Shown here one piece after another: positions 1 through 12,589 of a stretch of 64,000 nt of DNA. This DNA comes from Symsagittifera roscoffensis (taxonomy: Eukaryota; Xenacoelomorpha; Acoela; Convolutidae). Position 1 is the first letter of the stretch; each line of letters begins with the position of its first letter. A program made the position numbers and the translations under genes. Below the pieces are notes generated by a model that saw only the letters and a list, made by a program, of their open reading frames with translations, had not been told where the DNA came from and did no database searches. Location of the stretch: NCBI RefSeq assembly GCF_963678635.1, contig NC_087069.1, positions 9,817,206 through 9,881,205 of the forward strand. Direction: 5' to 3'.

Positions 1-18
1 CTGATTGAATTTATTTAG

Positions 19-306
19 CCTGCAGCACTCAAGTGTGTAGTGGGGGGTCATGTACTAACATCAACGAGTACCCCTACTTCAACTGTATGTGCTACTTGGG
101 CTACTATGGACCAGCGTGTGAACAATACAACCCATGTGTCAACATGCCCTGCAACCCATACGAGTGTATCAACATCACCACTAACCAGTTCGAGTGTGTC
201 TGCCCTAATGGGGACAAGTACACAGATAGTTCCGACTGCGACGAGCGACAGAGGGATCCGTGCAAGGAGGAACCGTGCATGAATGACGGAGTGTGCACTA
301 ATTTAG
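19..306 (+). CDS. Exon 1 of fragment: EGF modules 1-2 and first half of 3
   Basis: The acceptor is ttatttag|cc and the donor is tag|gtatat, both phase 1, so the 288 bp exon is symmetric. It encodes one complete EGF-like module opening at the Cys at base 21 (CSTQVCSGGSC, then CMC and GYYGPAC), a second (NPCVNMPC to SSDC) whose Cys5-Cys6 loop is unusual and lacks the G-Y-x-G signature, and the first three cysteines of a third (DPCKEEPCMNDGVC). An N-glycosylation sequon (NIT) lies in module 2. Another AG at base 25 could serve as acceptor, but using it would remove the first Cys of module 1 and change the phase, so base 19 is preferred. The gene continues upstream of the window. Confidence 0.88.
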
Positions 307-514
307 GTATATTACTTATATAAGCAAGTGAACATATCTAATTAATTGTTACCGAAACATACCCGCGCTGGAGTTCCATGGATGAAATCGATTAAATTTG
401 TTCAATTATCAGTGTCCATAAAAGTGAAAAATAATAATTCGAATTATTTTTTTATATTTTATTCTCGTATGAAACAGAACTTAAGTGTGAACCGGCATCT
501 GAACTTGTTCATAG
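307..514 (+). other. Intron 1 (208 bp, phase 1)
   Basis: The intron has a GT donor (gtatat) and a catag acceptor. It interrupts EGF module 3 between Cys3 and Cys4. The split codon is G plus GC, giving Gly. Nothing else is seen inside this AT-rich spacer. Confidence 0.85.
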
Positions 515-676
515 GCGAAGGTGAGTTCGAGTGTGCATGTGGAGATGGATACAAGGGCAAAGTGTGTGAACAGATGGAAAAGTGTCAGTATGTGTCTTGT
601 GAGAATGGGGGAAAGTGTCGCGAGGACTCCTCGGCTCAGCTCGGATTCAAATGCGAATGTCCCCCGGGAACTGCAG
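515..676 (+). CDS. Exon 2: rest of EGF module 3 and most of 4
   Basis: This is a 162 bp phase 1-1 exon (catag|gc to gcag|gtgaaa). It completes module 3 with CAC and GDGYKGKVC, then gives module 4 from EKCQYVSCENGGKC through CEC and PPGTAG; its final cysteine is supplied by exon 3 (split Gly codon, then MFC). The phase 1 symmetry is the usual arrangement for shuffled extracellular modules, although here the introns fall inside modules rather than between them. Confidence 0.88.
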
Positions 677-1353
677 GTGAAAATTTGCAAACAATCATTT
701 TTAATCAAAAAAGTAAAAAACACAAATGACTTACTTTAAAAATTTCAACATTTTTTTCAAGTTCGAAAATTTTGAAATCGCCAGCGTTATTAAATCAAAA
801 TAGATTATTTTTTGGTTTAGTTTTTGCTCACCAATAATTGTTTGTTCAGCTTACTTTAATAGTTTATCAATGTCGAGGTACCAAATTGTAATAGCTTATA
901 GGTAACATTGTAATAGATAAAATCCATGCTGAAGACGACAAAGCTTATGAGTTCAATTTTAGCCAGGAGCTATTTTCGTAATGATAATTTTCCTATTGAA
1001 AATTAAATATCTAATTATGACTTGTCAGCTTAGTTTTGATCGGCTCACTTTCCAAATTATGACATGTCTTCTTCTGGAAGCAATGTTTGCTAGAACTAAA
1101 AGGCAACTTCATTCGCTCTGGTAATTTGTAAACTTGCAACCTCTGATTTTGAATGAATTCTTTTCCTTTTTACGTTCATTTATTCTCTAAAAGTTTGTTG
1201 AGCTTATATGGAATGGGAGTGTCATTTTTGGCTTCGTCATATTATTTTGCGCTAATTTCAAGGGAAAAAGAGAAAAAAAATTAATGCTTGTGTGTTATGG
1301 AAAAAAGAAAAATTGCGAAAAATTACAGTCCCAAAAAAACTCAAATTATTATG

Positions 1354-1850
1354 GGACTGTAACGAAATATTTGTGCTCGGGTTGCTTTTCTTCGACTTTT
1401 TAACCAGACAAAGTTCGACTTTTTAACCAGCCGTTTTATATCATACAAAAAGTATTGTTGTTCTGAGCTTAAATTTGAAACTGTGATCATTTTTCGTTAT
1501 GGAGGTTTAAAGATTGCCAGTCGGGCCAATTTGGGACAATTAACGCGCGATATATTTCGCGCTATTAAGGCGTCAGTGAAGATTTAATCCGTCATAGAAC
1601 TTAGAAATCGTTGCAAATTGATTAAAGGAAGTTTATTCGGCATAATTGAGTTGTTACTAGGAGCAAAATTTATCACTTTATATTTTATATAGCGTGTGGG
1701 AGGATGATTTTTATAACAAATATCAAAATTTACAAAAAAAAAGTTTATTTTTTTTTCTAGATTTAATTTTTTTCATGGTATTACTGCTCTTCCATAGACC
1801 TTAGAAAGCAGTCGAAACATTCGGGGCTCCGACCTGATACAAGCAGTTTT
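1354..1850 (+). repeat. Dispersed repeat family A, copy 1
   Basis: The block runs from 'tgtaacgaaatatttgtgct' to 'gatacaagcagttttg' and can be followed in order in the copies at 5848-6371 and, inverted, at 26332-26860. Shared landmarks in order are the 'gacaattaacgcgc' and 'atttcgcgctattaa' pair, 'gatttaatccgtc', 'gtgtggg.ggatgattttcat', 'gcagtcg.aacattc.gggc' and 'cctgatac.agcagt'. No coding frame is seen, so it is a non-autonomous interspersed repeat of unknown class. Confidence 0.75.
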
Positions 1851-2512
1851 GATGAAAAATTTTTATTCGTTTCACAGCGCTCGTTTCGAAGAAATTTTGT
1901 TGAAGTATTTTTATTGATTTTGTCAATAAAAAGCGTAACATAGCTTTTTCAGATAGTTTTTGTATGCAAAAACTACTCTTTTACACAAAACACATGTTGG
2001 AAATTTTCGGAAACTTCAAAAAGTATACAAAGTGGTTGGATTTGGTGGATTGTTTTCAAAATCTTTTTTTCCCTGTTATTCTCAATTTTGCAAATCTTAT
2101 TTTAAAAAAAAACAGCTAATGTTCTGTCACATTTCGCAAAACTGGATCGAAACACCGAACAGAAAAGGCACAATTTATTTCCAAACAATCTGTAGATTTC
2201 AAGCAAAAGTTACCACGCTTTGTGGGAATGAGTGGTGTTTTCAAACAAAAACTTTTTAAAACTTGAATTGCGCTCGTTTTTTTGACTTCTTGTTTTTTTT
2301 CGGCAATTGTTAGATAATTTTTAGACTCAAATCTCGTTTTAATATCATCTAAAACGCTAATTTATTAATGCGTTAGGAAATTGTCGGTTATCAATGAATT
2401 GAAAACTGTGTTGAAAATTGTATTTAAAAAGTAAAACTGTAGAAAATAAGTTTGTTTCGTTAATTTGGGTTTCATTCATTTTTTGACTTCGGCCAAGTAT
2501 GAAATTCTGTTT

Positions 2513-2951
2513 CAGGGGCAGATTTAGGAGGGCGGACGCCCCCAAGAAAAAATTTTTTTTTCAGTGGTGGATTTAGGGGGGCGGCGCTCTTACCTCAGAG
2601 ATTTGACCCCCTGCCGACCAAAGAGTCCCCCTTTTGTATTTCTTTGAGAATTTTAGTCAAGGACCCTAAACTACACATCTAATATTTTTGACTGGGGAAC
2701 GCGCCCCGAATAAAAACCCGACTTTTTGGTCAATATTTTCCAAAAAGTGCCTGAAAACACTTTTTGGTCTGTTATTTTTTCAAATTTTTGCTTGCGGCGC
2801 AGAAAATTTGGCCAAATCAGTGTCTTTTTAAGGCTTTGGGAGAACTCGGAAAATCAATTAGGTCGACCTAAAAAAAGATCGACAAAAGTTTTGAACTTCT
2901 TTTGAAAATCCCCCCCCCCCTTCCCTCGAGAAAATCCTAGATCTACCCCTG
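2513..2951 (+). mobile_element. hAT-type MITE, copy 1
   Basis: It begins caggggcagattta and ends tctacccctg, matching inverted ends of the other copies. The interior shares 'gatttgaccccctgccgacc' with the 59071 copy. The flanks ttctgttt (2505-2512) and ttcttttt (2952-2959) look like an 8 bp target duplication with one change. The left end appears partly duplicated: a second start (cagtggtggatttagg) lies at 2562. No coding capacity. Confidence 0.75.
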
Positions 2952-3099
2952 TTCTTTTTACTGACTGTATCAGTAGCTCAAAAACATGCTGGTAATAATT
3001 GAACGCAATTTTTTTATTAGAAAGCTTCCAATTATTTTTCCAAATTCAATAAATTTAAACTGAAGCAACCGCATCCATGTTTTTCAATTTTTCAGTTTT

Positions 3100-3133
3100 T
3101 GGAGCACGTAAGTATTTGAACTTACGTGCTCCA
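3100..3133. repeat. Perfect hairpin, 14 bp stem with 6-base loop
   Basis: The arms are tggagcacgtaagt and acttacgtgctcca around the loop atttga. The left arm contains a consensus-like splice donor (gtaagt). The function is unknown. Confidence 0.8.
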
Positions 3134-4121
3134 ACACAGAAATTGCCATAGCTAAAACTAAAAAAAAAATTTAAATAATTTTAAATGCAAACTAACTTTT
3201 TTGTTAAAAATGTCTCTAAAAATGTCTTTAAATCAACTCAGTGTGACGCTACAGAGCAAGCGTTTTTTTTTTCATTTTTTCTTTAAATTTTGTAAATGTT
3301 AAGGATTATTGTATCCGGTAATTCAAGTGCATACACTCGTAAAACTTGAAAGTCAATTTTTTACAGCAAACAATAATATTAGTAATGTTTGGTGTCTTCA
3401 ATATCCCAAAAGCTGACCACAAAAATGCCATCATTTTTTGTGAAAGTGGTAACAACAATACAGAACAACTATGCGCCCTAATTTAGACTGAAAGAAACAA
3501 GTGCACTTATCAGGATAGAGCACTTTGATTTGAAATAGTTGCAACGCCTCAGTAATCGAACTACAACTGGTAATTGAATCGTTGTTCACGCTAAATGAAT
3601 TGAAACAACCATTGAAGAGATCAAGTTCCTTTTATGTTTAGACCGAAATATTTCTTCAAGTACTGAATATGGTTTGTAACCGGACAGATTTTTTTCGAAC
3701 AAACATAAAATAGATGTTATAACAGTAAAATTTTCCGCTATTGAGAAAAATAATGGACAGTTGGAACCAGATATTTGTGCTTTTTTTGACATCTTAAATT
3801 AGTCCCGATTGTAGCCGTATGCTTTTTAAATTTACTGTATCGACTTTCGATGAAAGAGAAATATTTTTATGATTGGGGTGTTTTTTTTTAATCAGACCAA
3901 TTTTAAACATAAATTTATGGATCGGTATGAACGGTTGGAATCGATCGTGAAATTTTGGATTGCCAATCTATGCTTATTGGTTGAAACTGATCTGATCTCT
4001 TGAACTGCTTTTTTTTACAAAGGGGAAGATTCGTTACTAAGTACACAATTCAAATATGCACAATTAGTACACAATTCAGAAGTGGTTCATTATAGAGGTG
4101 GCAATTCATTACTAGATCCAA

Positions 4122-4143
4122 GGGGGGGGGGGGGGGGGGGGGG
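4122..4143 (+). repeat. Homopolymer G tract (22 G)
   Basis: There is an uninterrupted run of 22 G next to 'caattcattactagatcca', a phrase that recurs near 7780. The tract length may be unreliable in an assembly. Confidence 0.85.
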
Positions 4144-4744
4144 TAATCAATGAAGTCCGTTGAAGCATATGAGGATTTTTGCCTTGTGATAGTTTAGTTT
4201 GTTAAACCATATATAGGCTAGTACAACTTAAAATTCAGAATTCAGAGTAGCTTGTTCCTAATCAATAATGAGGGCTTACTACTAGCTACAAGGAAGTTGC
4301 CTGGGGCGAATTTTGGATAAATTTGGGGAAAAAATATAGACTACCATCCGCTGGTAAGATTTCACTTTAGTCGTCTCATAGCCCGTCTAAATAAGTGTCA
4401 AAACCTCATTCAAGCCGGGTTCTTTTATAATCACTAGGCTAGGCTTAGAGAGAATTAATGTATTTTTAATATGACTTTTATCGATTTTGTGGGGAAATGA
4501 AATTGTAAAGATTCTACTTTCGCTACTGTCTACTGTTCCAAAAAACATATATGAGAAGAAAGAATAAGGAAGAGTTGTGAAGTCAAATCCAAAGTGACAT
4601 GAAATTAAGTTTTACTTCCTTAGAAACGCCCGCCAGTTGCGAAAAAAAGGAAAAAGAACGTGAAAAATAGTAACTTGTCTCCGTCGTCTTACGTGACAAG
4701 TGCTTATTTTATCACCTGAGGGTTTAAACAGCGGTAATTATAGA

Positions 4745-4985
4745 AGTGGTCTTAAAATGTGTTCAAAACCAAACTGTGTCCTTTTTTATACGGTCTGAAA
4801 AAAAAACGCGTATTCATAAAGGTTTTCAAACTCTGGCATTTTTGTAACGTCTGAAGATAATAAATGTATTCAAATTGGTGTTCATACTGTGTCCTTTTTT
4901 ATTGCGACCGAAAAGAAAAAGTGTTCTGAGCATGGTGTTTAAAATGTGTCCTTTTTTATAAGGACTGAAAATAATAAAAGTGGTG
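4745..4985 (+). repeat. Degenerate tandem repeat with 'tgtgtccttttttat' core
   Basis: Diverged units share 'tgtgtcctttttta' followed by a 'g.ctgaaaa' tail; cores lie near 4775, 4887 and 4947, with a weaker unit near 4836. There is no coding signal. Confidence 0.55.
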
Positions 4986-5362
4986 AAAAAAGTGTTTTGA
5001 ATGTTGAGGCAAAATGAAAATATTGAGACGTTGGATCGGAGAATTCGCATGCACGCAATTTTTGAAAAAAAAAACAAAAATCGATATCTTCATGTCAGAT
5101 TTTTGGATCAATTTTTGGTGAATTTTTTAAGTTAATCCAGCAGAAAAAAAAGACGTATTTTGTCAATTTTCTGAGTTGTAAAATATACTAAAGGTTTTCC
5201 AAATATAGAAAAAAAAGCTTTTCAATCAATCGTTGTGGTTTTATACCAGAGACATATTAGTGTAATTTTATTGTTTTTTGGCTGTTTTTTGGCGTTTTTT
5301 CAGATTTAGTTATCTCAGGCTGAATATTCAAAAGTCACATTTGAAAAGTCTTTATTTTTTAG

Positions 5363-5621
5363 GAATGTTCTGTGAAGTTGCGGGTCCTTGCGAGTTGGTC
5401 ACGTGCCTAAATGAGGGCACTTGTGAGGTAGACATGAACTCAGGTGACCCCAAGTGTAAATGTGCAGAGGGGTTCATAGGGGAGAATTGTGAATTGACCG
5501 ACTGGTGTCACAAGAGTAGGAATCCTTGTAAGGAGAACTCGACTTGTATCTCGGACGAGGGGTCCGATTTGGCTGTGTGTAGGTGTCACGAGGGATACTA
5601 CGGGATCCACTGTCAATTCTA
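5363..5621 (+). CDS. Exon 3: end of EGF 4, EGF 5 and EGF 6
   Basis: The exon starts after ttattttttag in phase 1 and ends at the strong donor cta|gtaagt in phase 2. It supplies the last Cys of module 4 (MFC), all of module 5 (GPCELVTCLNEGTC, then CKC and EGFIGENC) and all of module 6 (DWCHKSRNPCKENSTC, then CRC and EGYYGIHC). It ends with QF and two bases of the next codon. The joined linker reads CQFYDYC with exon 4, closely resembling CQFYNQC inside exon 4, which supports the very long-range junction. Confidence 0.87.
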
Positions 5622-5847
5622 GTAAGTCAATTAGAAACTATAACTTGCTCTCATAAGTTATTAAATTTTTATAAGTGTACTTCTAAACTATTTCACAACA
5701 CCCCCTCCCCCCCCCCCACACACACACGAGCGCTTTAAGGGGATTGAAAAGAGCCTACTTCTGTGGTAGTTAGGATACTACAAGAACCAAATGCCATTTC
5801 TAGTCTTCTCATCTATCATTATCTAGAGTTCTATACTATATATACGA

Positions 5848-6371
5848 AAGTAACGGAATATTTTTGCTCGGGGTGGGTTTTTTTTTTTTCTTCAGACAAA
5901 TTTCGACTTTTTAACTAGCAATTTTTGACGGAATTTTTTTATATCATTCAAAAGGTATTGTTGTCCTGAGCTTAAATTTGAAAAGATATTTCACCTGTGA
6001 TCATTTTTCGTAAAGTTATGAGGGTTTAAAGATTGCCATTTTGGCCATTTTGACCAATTTGAGACAATTAACGCGCAAAATATTTCGCGCTATTAACGCG
6101 TAAGCGGAGATTTAATCCGTCTTATAAATCGTTCCAAATTGGTTGAACGAAGCTTATTTGCCATAATTGATTTGTTACAAGGAACGAAATCTATCTTTTT
6201 GTACTTGATATGGCGTGTGGGGGGATGATTTTCATAAAAAATTTCAAATTTTAGAAAAAAATTTCATTTAATTTTATTTCGTTTAATTTTTTTATGTATT
6301 ACTGCTGCTCAATAAACCTTAAAAGGCAGTCGGAACATTCAGGGCTTCGCCCTGATACGAGCAGTCTTGTT
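5848..6371 (+). repeat. Dispersed repeat family A, copy 2
   Basis: It runs from 'acgaaagtaacggaatattt' to 'gatacgagcagtcttgtttc'. It is the closest partner of the inverted copy at 26332-26860 and shares all landmarks with copy 1, including the AACGCGC / GCGCTATTAA pair and the 'gcagtcggaacattcagggc' right side. It has no reading frame. Confidence 0.8.
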
Positions 6372-7510
6372 TCCATTTAAAATGGTTCTTTCACCTGTTT
6401 TCAATAGTTCAAATCATTGATTTTTTTGAATTCCATTAACGACCCCCATTCGCTCGTTTGCAAAAAGTAAGAACTCATTAAGATGTAAGATATTTGTTTA
6501 ACAATTGGTTTAATTATAGAGAAGGATATTCGTAATTAAATACTGAACATACAGGGTGAATGTTAACCAGATGTTTTTTTCTCAAAACTAATTTCAATTG
6601 GTGCTTTCAAAATTTACATCTTTACGCTGTATTATATTTCTTAATGATTCTTTTTTACAAACCTGGGAGTAAAAAATAAATTATTGCATAAATATTAAAA
6701 TACATCTTATAACAAGCTTGGCAAAAAATGATAAATTATCGTATAATTATGTGTTTTAAATATACTTCTGAACAAAAACTTAAAAACTTCCCAGAGTTAG
6801 CATTGCTTTGTCATGGTTACTAAAATTCCAATAAAAAACTAGTTTCAAAAAAGTAACATTGCGTTTTCCCTTGAACTTTTATTTCGAGCAATCTGTCTCC
6901 AGAATTCCGCAAATTTTAAATTTAAAAACAGATTTTCCAGCTCCCTGCTGAAAAAATTCAGTTTTTCTATGTGCCGACCTCTGTCAGGACGCAGATTCAG
7001 GTATTTCAGAAACGCATTTTACAAAGATCAAGTTATATGAGCTTTTTTTTATTTCAGAAGTTTGTCTCATGTTTAAAAAATGATCGGAATTAATTGTTAA
7101 CTTTTATTGTTATCTAAGTTTATTGTTATCAGTTATCAGTTTTGTCTCATGTGTAATTATATACAAGAAAAATAGGATTTAACAAATTTGCATTTTAGAC
7201 TTTATGTACCTTTTTGCAGTGCTATCGGGGTTTGAATATTCTATGCTATTTGCACAGCTACTGGTTACCCTTTTTTGGTATTGATCAATTTTTTCTTGTG
7301 TAGTCGGCAATTTGCTCCTTTTTGTTGTTGCAAATCCTTGCAAACTACAGATAAGATTTCACCTATTAAGGGCCAAAATGAGTCGTGATTTTGTGCACAG
7401 CAAAATAAATTTGTTATGAATATCTTTAACATTTTGTAATTTTTGCAAAAGGGGTAAATAAATGAAATGATCCGAAATGGTTTATGAAATTTTGTCACAA
7501 CATCGGGGAG

Positions 7511-7698
7511 GAAGGGCGACAATTCGTAACAGGCGACAATTCGCAGCAAGCGACAATTCGTTGACAAGGCATTGACAAGTAGAATAAGCTTGCTCCGCTG
7601 GACTAATATCCGGCACGAGAGGAATATTGCGCGTGAATCAGTGTTACCGCTTAACCTACTGTTACGATTTGTCGCCTGTTACGAATTGTCGCCTGACG
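7511..7698. mobile_element. Foldback element F, copy 1, with 10 bp target duplication
   Basis: Both ends are built from iterated 'gcgacaattcg' units: three direct units on the left (from about 7515) and inverted 'cgaattgtcgcc' units on the right. The middle is non-repetitive and contains 'gctccgctgg' and 'acgagaggaata'. The identical 10-mer catcggggag flanks the element at 7501-7510 and 7699-7708. Tandem-repeat inverted termini plus a 9-10 bp duplication fit a Foldback or Mutator-like non-autonomous transposon. No coding capacity. Confidence 0.7.
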
Positions 7699-8974
7699 CA
7701 TCGGGGAGATTCTTTACTGGGTACAAAGTGCACATATGCTTAATATTTGATTATTGCGGTGTCAATTCGTTACTAGATATCATAGGGGAGATACATGAAA
7801 AACCCACCAGTTCAAGCAAAAGCAAAAAAAAACCGAGAATTATGTTCAGCACAGTCAGCATTAGAAACCCGTGGTAATTAAAAATTATTGTCAAGCAATT
7901 TGTGAAGAAATTTTTGTCATACGATTACATAAATTACCCTACGTACAGAATTTTAATTGAAGCTTCATTGATAAACTTTATCTCATACATGAAAGTTGTA
8001 TCACTAGCAAAATTTCAAGAAAACAAAATTTGTAAATTTTGACGTTTTGCTAAATAATTTTGTGTAATGTCCGAAAACAAAATAAACGCGAATTATCTAG
8101 CACAATAAAATCCAATGGATAAGGGGATAATTTTCAAGGATAGTCTGTTTTTTAGATAATTACTTTGAAAAAATGAAATATTTTTCACTCAGAACTAAGA
8201 AGAAAAAACGGTAAAGTTTTGTATTGGGCTAGAAAATTTCTATCCAAAAGTTTTGCTGGTCGTAAACGTGGCTTGACTTTTTTGACACATTGAAGTATAT
8301 CATTTCGAGTCAAGCATGAAAACATTTCAAATTTGAATTTGCTCAAATTTTTAAGGTCACCTTTGTTTCATTTGCATGAAAATTTCAGTTTGGTCTACGA
8401 TAAAGACGAAATCACAAACTTTTGCATATTTTTTTTAAACATGTTCATTGAACATAAAAGTGATTTTGACTGAAAATAGGAAGAAAAATCCAGGAAACTT
8501 GAATTTTGTAATTTGGAAATTTTTTTTGCTACAAAGTAAAAGTTTCTTCTCATACTTCTTTCATATATAAAAATTGTATGATACACGTCTTTTTCCATAT
8601 ACACCGGATTTTCTACAAGCATTTTTTGTGTATGGAGATCAACCCGGAAAACTTAGGAGGTTAGTTTTGTTCTGGAAAAAAAATTTTCATAGATTTTTTT
8701 CTGTGATTTTTCTCAAATGATGTGAAAGGACTAGGGTCTAAAATTATCTTATGCTCACCCAATATAGCCGCTTTCTCTAGTCTCGCAGTGTGAAATATCT
8801 GTTTTTCAGAAATGTTTCAGTAAGATTTCAGTCCCTGTAAGATTTCAGTCTAAGATTTCAGCAGCACTTTCAAATTAATGACTCAATGTTGGTCCAGTTC
8901 TGTTTTAGACTGTTTATAATCTGATCATTGCAAAAACTTATTAGTATTTGCATAGAAACTGCAAGAAAAGACAA

Positions 8975-9043
8975 TGCCAAGAACTGAACCCTCCATCTCT
9001 CCCCTTCCTGTCATTCCTGTTACCTCTAGACTATCTACTTTGG
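8975..9043 (-). ncRNA. tRNA-like Pol III promoter remnant (possible SINE head)
   Basis: On the minus strand an A-box match (TAGTCTAGAGG, fitting TRGYNNARNGG) is followed after about 32 bases by a B-box-like GGTTCAGTTCT with one mismatch in the invariant core. I could not fold a full cloverleaf with an acceptor stem, so this is more likely a tRNA-derived SINE head or tRNA pseudogene than a functional tRNA. Confidence 0.3.
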
Positions 9044-9225
9044 TTATTGGTTAAAAATCTATTGTATAATTCTATCACAGAACATTTGTGAAGCTGCGAA
9101 CAGCAAGAAAGCCTATTTTTTTTCGAACGACGATTAACAACTAGTTTTCTTACGTTTTATTTTATTTTGGATATTTTCAAAACATATAAAACACGTGAGT
9201 ACGAGGGCCCTTAAATCGGCTTCTG

Positions 9226-9372
9226 ACCATACCCCCCACCTCTCAGGGATACGACCCCCTGCCGATGCCGACCGAAAGCGTCCCCCTTGGTACTATTGTG
9301 ACATATTCATTTTAGACTGTCTGACCTTAAAATTTTTCTAAAGGCGCCTTTGGCACCAATCTATCCTAACAT
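9226..9372 (+). mobile_element. hAT-type MITE fragment
   Basis: It shares 'cgaccccctgccga', 'gtcccccttgg' and 'aaaggcgcctttggc' in order with the copies at 2513 and 59071. Both termini are missing or degraded, so this is an internal remnant. Confidence 0.6.
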
Positions 9373-12300
9373 TAAAAATATAGGAGATAATTTGACACTA
9401 GCTTCCTGAAATGACGCAGATTAAAATATTATGCGTTCAAAAATGTCAGGTTTTTCCGGGGCGCTTTTGTGCGCTTAATTGGCCTTGACTTAGTATAAAA
9501 TAATTAAGTAACCTAGCTCGTGTATAAATTTTTTTTATTCACATCACCTGATATGATAAATAGCAATACAGGGTGAAATGAAATCTGCTGTTTTTTCTGC
9601 AACAGATAACGTTTGTTTGCCATATTTAATGTGTTAAAATCTTCTGTTATTTGAACAATATTAGTTTTTTTAATTTCAACAGTAAGCTTTCCTGTATGTC
9701 GATTTGCAGGAAATTTTGAAACAAACTTGAAACAATTTTTAAAAATGTTTCTCAAAAGTCAAAGAAAAATGCTGGTTTTTCTACTATACCGCTTTTTTTT
9801 CAAGGGCACTAAAATTTAATAAAACTATTTTCTTTATAAAAAAACCTAAATACATAATCACCAGAGATTAAAGAATTGATTTCTTTCTTTTTCAAATTGT
9901 GGTTTTTACCAAAAGGTGGCTTTTAAACCTTGTTTTTCAATCGCTGTTGATGTATGGCTGGCTTTACATAAAAATCCCGATTTACTTTTTTTTCTAAAAA
10001 CCTGTTGTGATCCGCAAATCGTTTATAATTGATTGGCAACGTCTTAACGCGTCCGGTCTTGATAAAATAAACCATAAAAGTGTCCTCTTTGATCGCAACA
10101 CCTGCTGAAAATTGATCATGAATTAATAACTTTTCAAAATAATGACATGCTGGATCTCATTTTTGCAGAAAATACGAAGGTTTTTCGACTTGGATGACAT
10201 TTTGGCGTCTATAAACCAGGAAAAAAGGAAACAGTTGGATTACTTGCTTGATAAACGCAACTAATTTTCAGCAAATTTATCCACAAGTTGATTTTGTCAA
10301 TATGATTGTTTGTTGAAAATCAACATCAAACGGAACCTTTTAAGTCACACTTTGCTGTCTTGACTACATAAATAGATGGAAATTTTGAATTAAGTCAAGA
10401 GATTCAGGCCTATTTTGATAGACTATGGAATCATTTGACAAATGAGTTTTTCCTTAATGCTAAATTTTCTCTTGAATTTGAGTGATAGTTCAATCAAAAA
10501 CAAAATCGGAGCTTTTTCAAGCAATCATCTCAACCGTGAATAAAAATGCTTTACTTTCTCATGCTTTGTTCATGTAGTAAAGGTAGGTTTAATTAAAGAT
10601 GTGGGCTTTTATTTTCTTTTTGATAGCATAGTTTTTTTTTTTTTTTTCATTTCTTTTGAATGATTTTTGTTCAAGGTAAGAGCTTGATGGAAAAACAATG
10701 GCAAAATAGAACCTAATTGATTTATAGAATTTTTCAACTTTGAATTGAGCTCCATTTTACAGTGAGAATTGAATTTACTTATTTTCAGCGTTTACTTCAT
10801 GTGGTTGTTTTTCATTTTTCAGTTTTCCCTGTTTTTTTAGTGGTGTATCCTAATTGAATCATAAGGCAACACAGAATTCTGATTCAAAGTCAAGACTATC
10901 ACACTCGACTATTATTTTAAGGGAAGTTTTATGGCTGTTTGCGGCTAGGTGTTTTCTTTTTTAAGATGCAATGACTAAAATAAATCAGCAATGTTTTGTA
11001 ACATGAAATTAAACTTGGCATCTTTTCTGTTTTTCTTCATAACGAGTAAGTGTACTTAGTGGATTGCAAGCAAAAGACTCTTTTTTATTGTGGATCTGAT
11101 TTTGATCAAACGAACCATATGATAGCAGTTTAAAGCGAAAAACCATCTTGCAATATCCATAAGAATCTTGAAAAAAAAACAGTTTTTAAGATTCCTGGAA
11201 ATCTTGCAGTATCTCTTGTTGTTGTTATTTTGAATTATTGTTTTTCTTTTCAAACCATCAGTGTGTTCTGTATTGAATTTATTTAACTTCTTTGAGCCCA
11301 GATCTGAACAGTTCAAAATCATGAATTTATTTTTATAAGTTTAATTTCTTAGATTCAGTAAATGATAATAACAGCAAAAACTGGAGCTTAATTTTTAATC
11401 GGCAAATTATAACATGTTTGGTTATAATTTAGCCGACGGAACTAGGGTTATATTAATGCTTAACATTGATTGATAATCCTCACTTGGGAAATATTCCCAG
11501 AGGGGATGAAGTCGCATTCATAAAACTGTGGTATTTGTGGAAATTAATCGATTGAACTCTTGTTTGAACAACTTGATATTTCAGCGGCAAAAAAGAGGTT
11601 TGAATAAAAATTTGTCATCAAAATTTGGAAGATATGTGAAAAACTGGTTATTTCAACTAGTCTGATGAGTGAAAAGAAATTGAGCTAAAAATGAGCTCGG
11701 AAGACGGAAATTTCCAGTCCTTTTTTTAACCCAATATCCTTTGAACGGACGGCTCAAATTTACCTTGAGTGCCGCTAACTTTTTTCTCTGCGCGCGGTAC
11801 TTGTTTTAAACCCCTGGGGCAATTTACCATCTGAAATCAGTAACTAACCGCTTACAGTACCAAATAGCCGACTCTCTCAATACTGTATCGTTAGCCGAAT
11901 CTTACTTTTCTACCCAATGAAAAGTTCGTCGTTTCACTTCATCAGAAAGTTAAATTTATTCAACTAAATCTAAGCTTTTGGTGAGGGCATGAAATTTTAT
12001 GAGCCTGCATTTGAGTGCTTTAGGCTTATGGCCACACTAAAAAATTCGGGCCAATTCAAAAATTCAACGTCAAAATTGACTTCCGAAATTGATTTGACTG
12101 TTCGTTTTTTCACCCGGTTGATCGCAGTTCGGATGTTTTTTTAACGACTTGGTAATTTTTCGGCTGTGCGGTTGTGTGGCAGGGCGGATGTTAAATTATA
12201 GGCCAGACCAAGTCAGTTTCCGCACGTGGTTAAAATGCATCTGAGCTTGTGCTGCAGAGGTTCCCGCTGTGACTGCCCATAGCTAGAGGGCCATTTCAAT

Positions 12301-12589
12301 TTCAATCAAACTACCCGCCCGTCCGCCCGGACCGGAGTACTCGATCAGTATAGTCTCAATTTGGACTACACTCAAAAAACAGACATAGAGAGAAATGTGA
12401 TCTGAAAATTGAACTGTAATTTACACTCTACAGAACCAGCACTAATGATAAACATCAAGCGAAGGGAACTTAACAGAGGCAATGGGGAGTCGTTAGAAAG
12501 TTTAGAGGATAACTTCGTTCTCGTCGTTTTTTACATTAGAAATAAGAAACCAACGGCGGCCGGAGGCGTTTTGGGGTTAATGTAAGCGC

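Larger units (their letters stand above)
677..5362 (+). other. Intron 2 (4,686 bp, phase 1)
   Basis: The donor is gtgaaa and the acceptor follows a long T tract (ttatttttttag). It contains a copy of the roughly 500 bp dispersed repeat (1354-1850), a hAT-type MITE (2513-2951), a perfect 14 bp-stem hairpin (3100-3133), a G22 tract, and imperfect tandem copies at 4745-4985. The remainder is AT-rich with no supported gene. Confidence 0.8.
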
